A DNA stretch of 47,205 nucleotides from Propionibacteriaceae bacterium P6A17 (GTDB lineage Bacteria; Actinomycetota; Actinomycetes; Propionibacteriales; Propionibacteriaceae): positions 1 through 47,205 of the forward strand of contig JHVD01000021.1 of assembly GCA_000619965.1 (NCBI GenBank), in the 5' to 3' direction. A program made the translations under genes and the position numbers. The notes beneath the pieces were generated by a model. That model was not told where the DNA came from. It was given only the letters and a program-made list of their open reading frames with translations, and did no database searches. Below are positions 41,610-47,205 of the stretch, piece by piece; within the stretch, counting starts at the first letter, position 1, and every line of letters starts with the position of its first letter.

Positions 41610-42180
41610 CGCTCCACGACGTGCACGCAGGATCGAGCCGGGCGATCGGGAGCCGTTGCGCAACCTCGACGGGGCCCCGATTGAGCGGGTGCTCGTCGGT
41701 GCGATCTGGGATGATCCGAGCTTCGACGTCGACCTTTGCGCGCTGCTGCTGGGCCCGGACGATCGGGTGGCCGACCGGACGCACTTTCTGTACCGACGTC
41801 AGCGGGAGGCGCCGGGCGGGGTGGGTTTCGTCGCGTTCGCGCAGCCCAATCAGCCGGCGCAACCCGACCGGGCGCAGGTACTGCTCGACCTCGCCGCGCT
41901 GCCGGCGTCGGTGCGGACGGTGCGCACGGCGTGCAGCGCGATGCGCAGCGGTACGACGCTCGCGGCGGCGGGAATGCTGAAGACCCGCACCATGGACCTT
42001 GCCACCGGGCAGACGACGCTGGTCAGCCTGCATCCCGGGGACGGCCTGACGGAGGTGTCGTGCCTGCAGCTGTGGGAGTTCACGCGCGACGGCGACGGTT
42101 GGCTCGTCGGCATGGTCGGCGCCGGTTACCCCGGCGGGCCGCCTGCCTTCGCGCGCGACCACGGCGTGCGGTTCGACTGA
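41602..42180 (+). CDS. TerD-family-like protein
   Basis: The 192-residue protein follows the TerD pattern: VLVGAIWDDPSFDVDLCALLL near residue 30, then DRTHFLYRRQ, LDLAALPASVRTVRTACSA and a closing LWEFTRDGDGWLVGMVGAGY with GGPPAFARDHGV. TerD domains bind calcium through acidic loops and mark tellurite, phage and stress-response clusters. Several acidic loop residues typical of TerD are present (WDDPSFDVD), but I cannot verify all ligands. The start is GTG at 41602 with GAAGGGAGG upstream, overlapping the GTPase by eight bases. It is the last gene of the cluster and faces a convergent gene after 52 bases. Confidence 0.72.
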   Translation: MADAPRRARRIEPGDREPLRNLDGAPIERVLVGAIWDDPSFDVDLCALLLGPDDRVADRTHFLYRRQREAPGGVGFVAFAQPNQPAQPDRAQVLLDLAALPASVRTVRTACSAMRSGTTLAAAGMLKTRTMDLATGQTTLVSLHPGDGLTEVSCLQLWEFTRDGDGWLVGMVGAGYPGGPPAFARDHGVRFD

Positions 42181-42232
42181 CCGGCCGCCCGGCGTGGGGG
42201 CGGCGAGGGACTGCGTCGACGGGCAGGACCGC

Positions 42233-43624
42233 TCACCGGACGGGGTAGTGCTCCACGTTCGGGTCGTTGCGGACCTTGTCGCAGAGCGATTGGAGCCGAC
42301 GACGGGTCTGCTCGGGCGTGGCCTTGCGGCGCAGCATGTCGGACAGCGCGGCGTTCGACTCCGCTCCGAGTCCGTAGTGCTCCACGAATCGCCACGTGAA
42401 CGACTGCGCCCCTGCGCCGGCGATCAGCCGGGCCTGTGACCGCAGCGAGACCGATTCGATGCCCTGCGACGAGCCGTGCACCACCGTCGGCACCTCGTTG
42501 AGGCGCGAGAACTCCGACGCCGTCGCGCGCGAGAACATCGTGCGCAGCAGCTCGAAGGCCCCGGCCTGGTTGGTGCCCGTCGCCGGCACCAGGAACTCAT
42601 CCTCGGCGCCCGCGTGGATCGCCGACGACGCCAGTTGCGGTCGCCCGGAAACGGTGGGGACGGCCGCGACCACCGGCGCGAACTCCTCGTCGCGGACCCC
42701 GACGGTCTGCCGCACGATACGCGCCCCGGCCGGGATCAGCAGCGGGCCGCTGCCGGACGCCCACAGGCCCGTCGCGCCCACTTCGTGCCGGAGGTGCCCG
42801 TCTGCGGCGAGCTGCGCCAGGGCGTCGATGGCGCCGACGACGCACGGGTGCGACCAGGCGTCCTCGGCCAGGGAGTCCAGGGCGACGCGCACCTCGTCGC
42901 CGCCGTCCTTGATGGCCGCCGTGATCGCGAGTTCGAGGTAGTCGTCGACGTTGTGCTCGTCCCAGGCGAACAGGTAGCCGCCGCGGGTCGTCGCGTGCTG
43001 GCCGAGCTCGACGAGCTGCGCCCACGTCGTCGGGGGCATGAGCGCATTTTTGGCGAACGCCCGCTCGGAATACCACAGGCCGTGGGCGATGAGCGTGTAC
43101 GGCAGCGCCCGACGACCGCCTGCGTCCGTCACCGAGCGCAGCGCGGCGGAGAACAGCGAGTTGCGGATCGGCTCGTCGTCGAGGCTTGGGGCGTCGAGCA
43201 GCGTCGTCAGGTCGGCCAGCCGAGCGTGGGCGCTGGAGAGGTTCACGCGGTTGGTGCCGCCGTTGTGGATGAGGTCGAAGGCGCCCTTGTCGAGGCCTGG
43301 TCCGAGCACGGCCTGGATGTCGAGGGCGGCTTGGGTCGCTACCGTTACGCCCGGATGCCGATCCTGCAGGCGAGTGGCCGCGCCGTCGATGAGGCTCGTC
43401 CCGAACGCCCCCGAGTGGATGAGGACCTGGATCGTCGAAGGGGACTTCAGCCCGAACGGGCCGGCGCCGCCCGTCGGGGAAGGGGAGGGGGACGACGATG
43501 GGTCTGCGGACGCCGAGGTGGTGGCGCTGGGGCTCGGCGACACCGCTGCGGGCGCGCACGACGCGGCGAGCGCTGCACCCGCGAGTGCGGCGCCGCCCAG
43601 CAGCGCGCGGCGACCAACCTCCAT
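42233..43624 (-). CDS. Orphan extracellular sugar-binding lipoprotein (family 1 solute-binding)
   Basis: The 463-residue protein has an RR-containing signal (VGRRALLGGAALAG) and a lipobox ending at AASC, then a Ser/Pro-rich tether. The mature part resembles family 1 solute-binding proteins (LPYTLIAHGLWYSERAFAKN, PPTTWAQLVELG, WASGSGPLLIPAG), similar in feel to N-acetylglucosamine/chitobiose binders. No permease or ATPase is adjacent, so it may use a shared ATPase and distant permeases, or serve as a sensor. The paired arginines suggest possible Tat export. I start at 43624; TAGGGT seven bases upstream suggests a leaderless message. Confidence 0.8.
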   Translation of the reverse strand: MEVGRRALLGGAALAGAALAASCAPAAVSPSPSATTSASADPSSSPSPSPTGGAGPFGLKSPSTIQVLIHSGAFGTSLIDGAATRLQDRHPGVTVATQAALDIQAVLGPGLDKGAFDLIHNGGTNRVNLSSAHARLADLTTLLDAPSLDDEPIRNSLFSAALRSVTDAGGRRALPYTLIAHGLWYSERAFAKNALMPPTTWAQLVELGQHATTRGGYLFAWDEHNVDDYLELAITAAIKDGGDEVRVALDSLAEDAWSHPCVVGAIDALAQLAADGHLRHEVGATGLWASGSGPLLIPAGARIVRQTVGVRDEEFAPVVAAVPTVSGRPQLASSAIHAGAEDEFLVPATGTNQAGAFELLRTMFSRATASEFSRLNEVPTVVHGSSQGIESVSLRSQARLIAGAGAQSFTWRFVEHYGLGAESNAALSDMLRRKATPEQTRRRLQSLCDKVRNDPNVEHYPVR

Positions 43625-43631
43625 GCAGGTC

Positions 43632-43637
43632 ACCCTA
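43632..43637 (-). promoter_or_regulatory. -10 element TAGGGT, near-leaderless start
   Basis: On the minus strand TAGGGT lies seven bases before the ATG at 43624 of the binding-protein gene. Confidence 0.45.
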
Positions 43638-43696
43638 CAAGGCTGCGGGTCGCAGCCAGCCGGAGAGACCCCGACGAGGGCCCGCGGCCTGGTCGG

Positions 43697-44215
43697 TCAG
43701 CGGCCGGTGCCTGCGTAGACCGTGGCGACCCTGTCCGCGTCGAGGCCGAAGGCAGTGTGCGCCGACTGGACCGCGCGATTGACGTCGTCGGCGCTGACGA
43801 TCACCGAGATGCGGATCTCGGAGGTGGAGATCATCTGGATGTTGACGTCGGCGCCGGCGAGGGCCTGGAAGAAGGTGGCGGTCACGCCGGGGTGGGAGCG
43901 CATGCCGACGCCCACGACCGACACCTTGCCGATCTGATCGTCGTAGCGCAGCGCCTCGAAGCCCACTTGGTCCTTCACCCGCTCGAGCGCGTCCATGCCC
44001 TTGCGGCCCTCGTTGGCGGGCAGGGTGAAGGAGATGTCGGTGCGCTCGAGCGACAGGCCGGAGACGTTCTGCACGACCATGTCGATGTTGATGTCGGCGT
44101 CGGCGACGGCCTGGAAGAGCGCCGCGGCGTTGCCGGGGCGGTCGGGGACGCCGACGACGGTGATCTTGGCCTCATCGCGGTCGTGCGCGATGCCGGTGAT
44201 GATGGCTTCTTCCAT
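43697..44215 (-). CDS. Aspartate kinase beta chain from internal in-frame start
   Basis: An in-frame ATG at 44215 ([17 protein letters not shown]) is preceded by AAGGAAG five bases upstream, a good ribosome site inside the coding sequence. The product would be 172 residues, comprising the two ACT domains. This equals the beta subunit of the Corynebacterium enzyme in position and length. It would assemble with the long chain for feedback inhibition. Separate translation is inferred from sequence only. Confidence 0.65.
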   Translation of the reverse strand: MEEAIITGIAHDRDEAKITVVGVPDRPGNAAALFQAVADADINIDMVVQNVSGLSLERTDISFTLPANEGRKGMDALERVKDQVGFEALRYDDQIGKVSVVGVGMRSHPGVTATFFQALAGADVNIQMISTSEIRISVIVSADDVNRAVQSAHTAFGLDADRVATVYAGTGR

Positions 44216-44968
44216 GTCGCTTCCTTCGATTTCCTCCTGGGGGACGACCCAGGTGCCGGGCTTGTCAGTGAACGAGGAGCGCACGTGGACGGCCACGTTC
44301 TCCCGTCGCGCATATTCGACGCAGCGCAGGTGCAGGATCTTGGCGCCGGAGGCGGCCATCTCCATCATGTCCTCGTAGCCGATGCGGCTGATGTGTCGTG
44401 CGCTGGGCACGATGCGCGGGTCGGCGGTGTAGACGCCGTCGACGTCGGAGTAGATCTCACAGTGGTCGGCGCCGAGGGCCGCGGCGAGTGCGACGGCGGT
44501 CGTGTCGGACGCGCCACGGCCCAGCGTGGTGACGTCCTTCGTGGTCTGGGCGACGCCCTGGAAGCCGGCGACGATGGCCACCTTGCCGTTGACCAGCGCC
44601 TGCTCGACGCGGCCGGGGGTGATGTCGATGATGCGCGCGTTGCCGTGGACCGGGGTGGTGAGCACGCCCGCTTGCGAGCCGGTGTAGCTCACGGCGTCAA
44701 CGCCGATGTCCCACAGCGCCATCGCCAGCAGGGCGGCCGACTGCCGCTCGCCGGTGGTGATGAGCATGTCCAGCTCGCGGGAGCGCGGCGCGGGAGAGAC
44801 CTGCAGCGCGAGGTCCATGAGGTCGTCGGTGGTGTCGCCCATCGCGGAGATGACGACGATCACGTCGTGCCCTTCGCCTCGCGTGCGGGCGATGCGGCGG
44901 GCGACGCGCTTGATCGACTCGGCGTCCGCCACCGAGCTGCCGCCGTACTTCTGGACGATCCGACCCAT
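43697..44968 (-). CDS. lysC: Aspartate kinase, alpha chain
   Basis: The 423-residue enzyme phosphorylates aspartate with ATP, the first step to lysine, threonine, methionine and diaminopimelate. It has [11 protein letters not shown] (phosphate loop, from residue 5), [29 protein letters not shown] and [13 protein letters not shown] in the kinase domain. Two ACT domains (about 265-423) carry allosteric control, with VQNVS and [11 protein letters not shown] blocks. AAGGGAG precedes the ATG at 44968. Length and internal start match the corynebacterial alpha2beta2 enzyme. The usual partner gene (aspartate-semialdehyde dehydrogenase) does not follow; an orphan binding-protein gene does. Confidence 0.97.
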   Translation of the reverse strand: MGRIVQKYGGSSVADAESIKRVARRIARTRGEGHDVIVVISAMGDTTDDLMDLALQVSPAPRSRELDMLITTGERQSAALLAMALWDIGVDAVSYTGSQAGVLTTPVHGNARIIDITPGRVEQALVNGKVAIVAGFQGVAQTTKDVTTLGRGASDTTAVALAAALGADHCEIYSDVDGVYTADPRIVPSARHISRIGYEDMMEMAASGAKILHLRCVEYARRENVAVHVRSSFTDKPGTWVVPQEEIEGSDMEEAIITGIAHDRDEAKITVVGVPDRPGNAAALFQAVADADINIDMVVQNVSGLSLERTDISFTLPANEGRKGMDALERVKDQVGFEALRYDDQIGKVSVVGVGMRSHPGVTATFFQALAGADVNIQMISTSEIRISVIVSADDVNRAVQSAHTAFGLDADRVATVYAGTGR

Positions 44969-45060
44969 TCTTCGGCTCCCTTCCTTGCGGGTCCAGCGTA
45001 GTCGGACCATCAGGTTGGGGCGGGGAGCGTTCCACAGGCGGGCGCGAGGGTCGTCGTCGG

Positions 45061-45111
45061 GCTGGCAGGGGCAACCTGTGTGGCAACCGAACCGCACAGG
45101 TTACGGGTGCC
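45061..45111 (+). repeat. 51-bp hairpin repeat, copy 1
   Basis: It is 48 of 51 identical to copy 2 and starts 73 bases before it. Inside, AACCTGTGTGG (45073-45083) pairs with CCGCACAGGTT (45092-45102), including one G-T pair, around an eight-base loop. It lies upstream of lysC and of the divergent dehydrogenase gene. Confidence 0.85.
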
Positions 45112-45133
45112 CGCCAGGCTGGGGACCGCCCGG

Positions 45134-45184
45134 GCTAGCAGGGGCAACCTGTGCGGCAACTGAACCGCACAGGTTACGGGTGCC
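45134..45184 (+). repeat. 51-bp hairpin repeat, copy 2
   Basis: AACCTGTGCGG (45146-45156) and CCGCACAGGTT (45165-45175) form a perfect 11-bp stem around CAACTGAA. Of the three differences from copy 1, one falls in the stem and keeps pairing (C-G versus T-G). The other two are in the loop and the flank. Confidence 0.85.
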
Positions 45185-45289
45185 GATGGCGCCCCGACGA
45201 TGACCCGCGCCTCCCCGATGGGCTCGCCCCTCCCAGCGCCCCGGCCGGCCGGACTTCGCGCACCCGGCCCGGGGATTGGCCGCCCAGAC

Positions 45290-45295
45290 TACGCT
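45290..45295 (+). promoter_or_regulatory. -10 element TACGCT, near-leaderless start
   Basis: TACGCT ends six bases before the ATG at 45302 and there is no Shine-Dalgarno sequence. Confidence 0.5.
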
Positions 45296-45301
45296 TGGCG
45301 C

Positions 45302-46297
45302 ATGGACACGATTCGCTGGGGAGTCATCGGGACGGGCCGCATCGCGCACACGGTGGCCAAGGATTTTCGCGAGGTTGCGGGCGCCGAGCTCGCGGCGGTG
45401 GCGTCGCGCACCAAGGCCCGTGCCGACGAGTTCGCGGCGGCCCACGGCCTGTCCAGGGCATATGGCAGTTATCGAGAGCTGCTGGACGACGACGGCATCG
45501 ACGTCGTCTACGTCGCCACCCCTCACCCGCAGCATCGCGACGTCGCGCTCGCGGCGATCGAGCGCGGCAAGGCGGTCCTCGTCGAGAAGGCCTTCACCGC
45601 CACTTACGAAGGCGCCGAGCAGGTCGTCGACGCTGCCCGTGACAAGGGTGTCTTCGTGATGGAGGCGATGTGGACCCGCTTCCAGCCGGCTGTGCAGGCG
45701 GCGAAGGAGGTCGTCGCGTGGGGTCGCATCGGTGATGTGGTCGGCGTGCAGGGCGACCTCATCGCGCACCGTGAGTTCGATCCCACCGACCGCTTGTTCG
45801 CGCCCGAGCTGGGCGGCGGCGCGCTCCTCGACCTCGGTGTGTACCCCGTCTCGCTCGCGCAGCACTTCCTTGGCGAGATCAAGGAGGTGCAGTGTCAGGC
45901 GCGGCTGTACCCGAACGGCGTCGACGCCGGCCAATCCATCATGATGCGCCACACCGGCGACGCGCTCAGCTCGCTGACCTGCGCCTTCGACGGTCACGGG
46001 CCGGGGCGGTTCATCATCGCTGGGACGAAGGGGTGGATCGAGATAGAGCCGCGCTTCCACCACCCGACGCGCATCACCATCAACCGCACCGGGGCGCTGC
46101 CTCGGGTCATCGAGACCAAGGTGATCGGCCGCGGCTACGCCCACGAGCTGGCGGAGGTGACGCGCCTCGTCGCGGCGGGCGCCGTCGAGTCCCCGACGAT
46201 GCCGCTTACGGACACGCTCGAGGTCATGCGCGTGCTCTCCGACTGCGCCGACCAGTCCGGGCTCGTGCTCCGGGAGGCGACGGTCGACCTCGGTTGA
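45302..46297 (+). CDS. Gfo/Idh/MocA oxidoreductase, dihydrodiol/xylose dehydrogenase-like
   Basis: The 331-residue protein has the Rossmann motif GTGRIA (10-15), the family lysine in VEKAF near residue 96, and the segments VMEAMWTRFQPAV and GALLDLGVYPVSLA. These are typical of the dimeric dihydrodiol or D-xylose dehydrogenase branch of the family rather than IolG. It likely oxidises a sugar or related alcohol with NAD(P). The start at 45302 matches the leaderless promoter; earlier in-frame starts precede the -10 element. It stands alone between hairpin repeats and a gene-free stretch. Confidence 0.88.
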   Translation: MDTIRWGVIGTGRIAHTVAKDFREVAGAELAAVASRTKARADEFAAAHGLSRAYGSYRELLDDDGIDVVYVATPHPQHRDVALAAIERGKAVLVEKAFTATYEGAEQVVDAARDKGVFVMEAMWTRFQPAVQAAKEVVAWGRIGDVVGVQGDLIAHREFDPTDRLFAPELGGGALLDLGVYPVSLAQHFLGEIKEVQCQARLYPNGVDAGQSIMMRHTGDALSSLTCAFDGHGPGRFIIAGTKGWIEIEPRFHHPTRITINRTGALPRVIETKVIGRGYAHELAEVTRLVAAGAVESPTMPLTDTLEVMRVLSDCADQSGLVLREATVDLG

Positions 46298-46612
46298 CGC
46301 TTGCGCCACAGAGAAGGCCAGTTCCGGCGCCGATTCCGTAGCTGTGCAGGGGGCCGAGAGACGAGGCAGAGAGTTGTAGGCCGCGAGGCCGCTGGGCTGC
46401 CCGGCCAACGATTGACGTCCGCCGCCAGTGCTGTCGAACGTCTTGCCCTCGCCAGGCCTGGCCACCGTAGTTTGCGATGGCCACTGCAGATGTGCACTCG
46501 AAAAGGTCTGCTGACATCGGGGTGTATCAACGACGTCAGCCGGTGTGGCGGAAATCACGACGTGTAGCCGCCCCGTACGGCCGCGGCAGCGACTCGCACA
46601 AACAGGTGCTCA
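46298..46612. other. Gene-free stretch of about 315 bp
   Basis: No open frame here has a recognisable domain, good start or actinobacterial codon pattern. A small inverted repeat (GTCGACC/GGTTGAC, near 46284-46300) lies at the end of the dehydrogenase gene. The composition is less GC-rich than upstream. It marks the boundary between the chromosomal genes and the immunity-like genes. Confidence 0.5.
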
Positions 46613-47080
46613 TCAGGGTGCGGCGGAGTCGTTGCCGGTGGTTTGGAGGCGTTCCATCCATTGCTCGACGTGTTGATTGAGTGCGGTGCGTTGTGATTCT
46701 GGAACGCCGGGTTGGAGGTTGCCGTAGTGGAAGTCTGCGGTGAAGTCTTGGTCTTGGGGGCGGAAGCGCAGGATCATGCGGGTGGGGATGGGGTCTGGTT
46801 GGGACTCGTCGTAGAGCCCGAACCAGTAGTCGAATTGTTGGTCGTAGAGCGCGCGGATTTCGTCGTTGTCGTATTCCACCTCGTTGAGAACTCGATGGAT
46901 CTGCTGGACTTCGTAGAGTTTGTCGTCGATGCGGTAGATGGTGGCAGGGGCGACGGATAGTGTGCCGTTGGAGACGATGTGGAGCCACAGCATCTCCACT
47001 TGGGGGGACTGCTTGGCGTAGTCGTAGGCGTCCCAGATGAAGTGGGGTGCGTATTTTTCGAAGGCGTCGTTGAAGGTCAT
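46613..47080 (-). CDS. Putative immunity protein (YezG/DUF600-like)
   Basis: The 155-residue acidic, soluble protein (MTFNDAFEKYAPHFIWDAYD) has alternating strands (TRMILRFRPQDQDFTADFHYGNL) and a final amphipathic helix (NQHVEQWMERLQTTGNDSAAP). Size and pattern resemble YezG/DUF600-type immunity proteins of polymorphic toxin systems, with moderate confidence. Its GC content and codon use are visibly lower than those of its neighbours (TTC/GAT/AAC mixes, many A/T third positions). It lies 16 bases after a paralogue on the same strand. A toxin gene would be expected upstream, beyond the right edge. No good ribosome site precedes 47080. Confidence 0.55.
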   Translation of the reverse strand: MTFNDAFEKYAPHFIWDAYDYAKQSPQVEMLWLHIVSNGTLSVAPATIYRIDDKLYEVQQIHRVLNEVEYDNDEIRALYDQQFDYWFGLYDESQPDPIPTRMILRFRPQDQDFTADFHYGNLQPGVPESQRTALNQHVEQWMERLQTTGNDSAAP

Positions 47081-47096
47081 GCTCGTGGTCTTGGGG

Positions 47097-47205
47097 TTAG
47101 GGTGTGGCGGAGTCGTTGCCGGTGGCTTCGAGGCGTTCCATCCATTTGAGGACGAGTTCGCGTGGTGAGGACTGTTGATCCTCTGGGATTCCCGGTTCGA
47201 GGTCG
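47097..47205 (-). CDS. Partial paralogue of the immunity-like protein, running off the window
   Basis: The last 35 codons read in frame to a TAA at 47099-47097 and include GIPEDQQSSPRELVLKWMER and LEATGNDSATP. The end of the neighbouring gene reads VEQWMERLQTTGNDSAAP, so the two are tandem duplicates. The N-terminal part lies beyond the window. Confidence 0.75.
   Translation of the reverse strand, partial: DLEPGIPEDQQSSPRELVLKWMERLEATGNDSATP

Noticed and set aside
42476-45001. 841-codon plus-strand frame
   Set aside because: It is antisense to the binding-protein and lysC genes.
45061-45184. Possible CRISPR array
   Set aside because: There are only two copies, of 51 bp, with internal dyad, a 22-base gap and no cas genes.
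46301-46567. 88-codon frame after the second dehydrogenase
   Set aside because: It has no ribosome site, domain or typical codon pattern.
1-47205. Insertion sequences, transposases or rRNA genes
   Set aside because: I found no transposase motifs, terminal inverted repeats with target duplications or rRNA sequence in the window.

Overview
The window is about 47 kb of high-GC actinobacterial DNA. Codons end mostly in G or C and long antisense open frames are common. A homologue of the mycothiol-dependent nitroreductase Rv2466c, a lysC-type aspartate kinase with an internal second start, and several apparently leaderless genes all fit Actinomycetota. My best guess is a member of the Propionibacteriales (Propionibacteriaceae-like). 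The genus is inference. Nearly everything looks chromosomal. The exceptions are the two ends: a 3' half of a tRNA-Ile at the left edge, probably an attachment site, and lower-GC tandem immunity-like genes at the right edge.

Left part (1-13.1 kb). After the tRNA fragment, its terminator and two small tandem repeats comes a sugar or inositol catabolic cluster. It holds a TIM-barrel isomerase diverging from an IolG-like dehydrogenase, followed by a complete CUT2 ABC importer (binding protein, double ATPase, permease). A translationally coupled minus-strand operon follows: DUF4956 membrane protein, VTC-type polyphosphate polymerase and a DUF4353-type lipoprotein. Next come a DUF937 protein, an ADP-ribosylglycohydrolase, and a secreted two-domain transcobalamin-like protein that sits behind a cobalamin riboswitch.

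Middle (13.2-25.5 kb). This part contains the Rv2466c-like reductase, a small group resembling type VII secretion substrates (YbaB-like protein, PH-like protein, EspC-like and WXG100-like proteins), a GNAT acetyltransferase and a DUF885 peptidase-like protein. A MarR repressor is co-transcribed with a beta-helix protein. Diverging from it is a guanidine-III riboswitch followed by a paired SMR exporter. A YibE/F protein, a rhomboid protease with a zinc-binding N-terminus and a BCCT osmolyte transporter complete the region.

Right part (25.6-42.2 kb). This is the most unusual stretch: ten co-directional, mostly overlapping genes. They encode a small membrane protein, a membrane-anchored vWA protein, a 1159-residue tubulin/FtsZ-like protein, an 877-residue membrane protein, a polytopic protein, a 774-residue modular protein, a GAP1-like (GTPase-associated protein 1) protein, a degenerate vWA protein, a zinc-ribbon TRAFAC-type GTPase and a TerD-like protein. 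The parts suggest a nucleotide-switch-controlled membrane or stress/conflict apparatus. Two of its membrane proteins end in the same Gly/Trp tail (GAGW).

Far right (42.2-47.2 kb). Here lie an orphan sugar-binding lipoprotein, aspartate kinase, a pair of 51-bp hairpin repeats, a second Gfo/Idh/MocA dehydrogenase, about 315 bp without a gene, and two tandem paralogous immunity-like genes running off the right edge.
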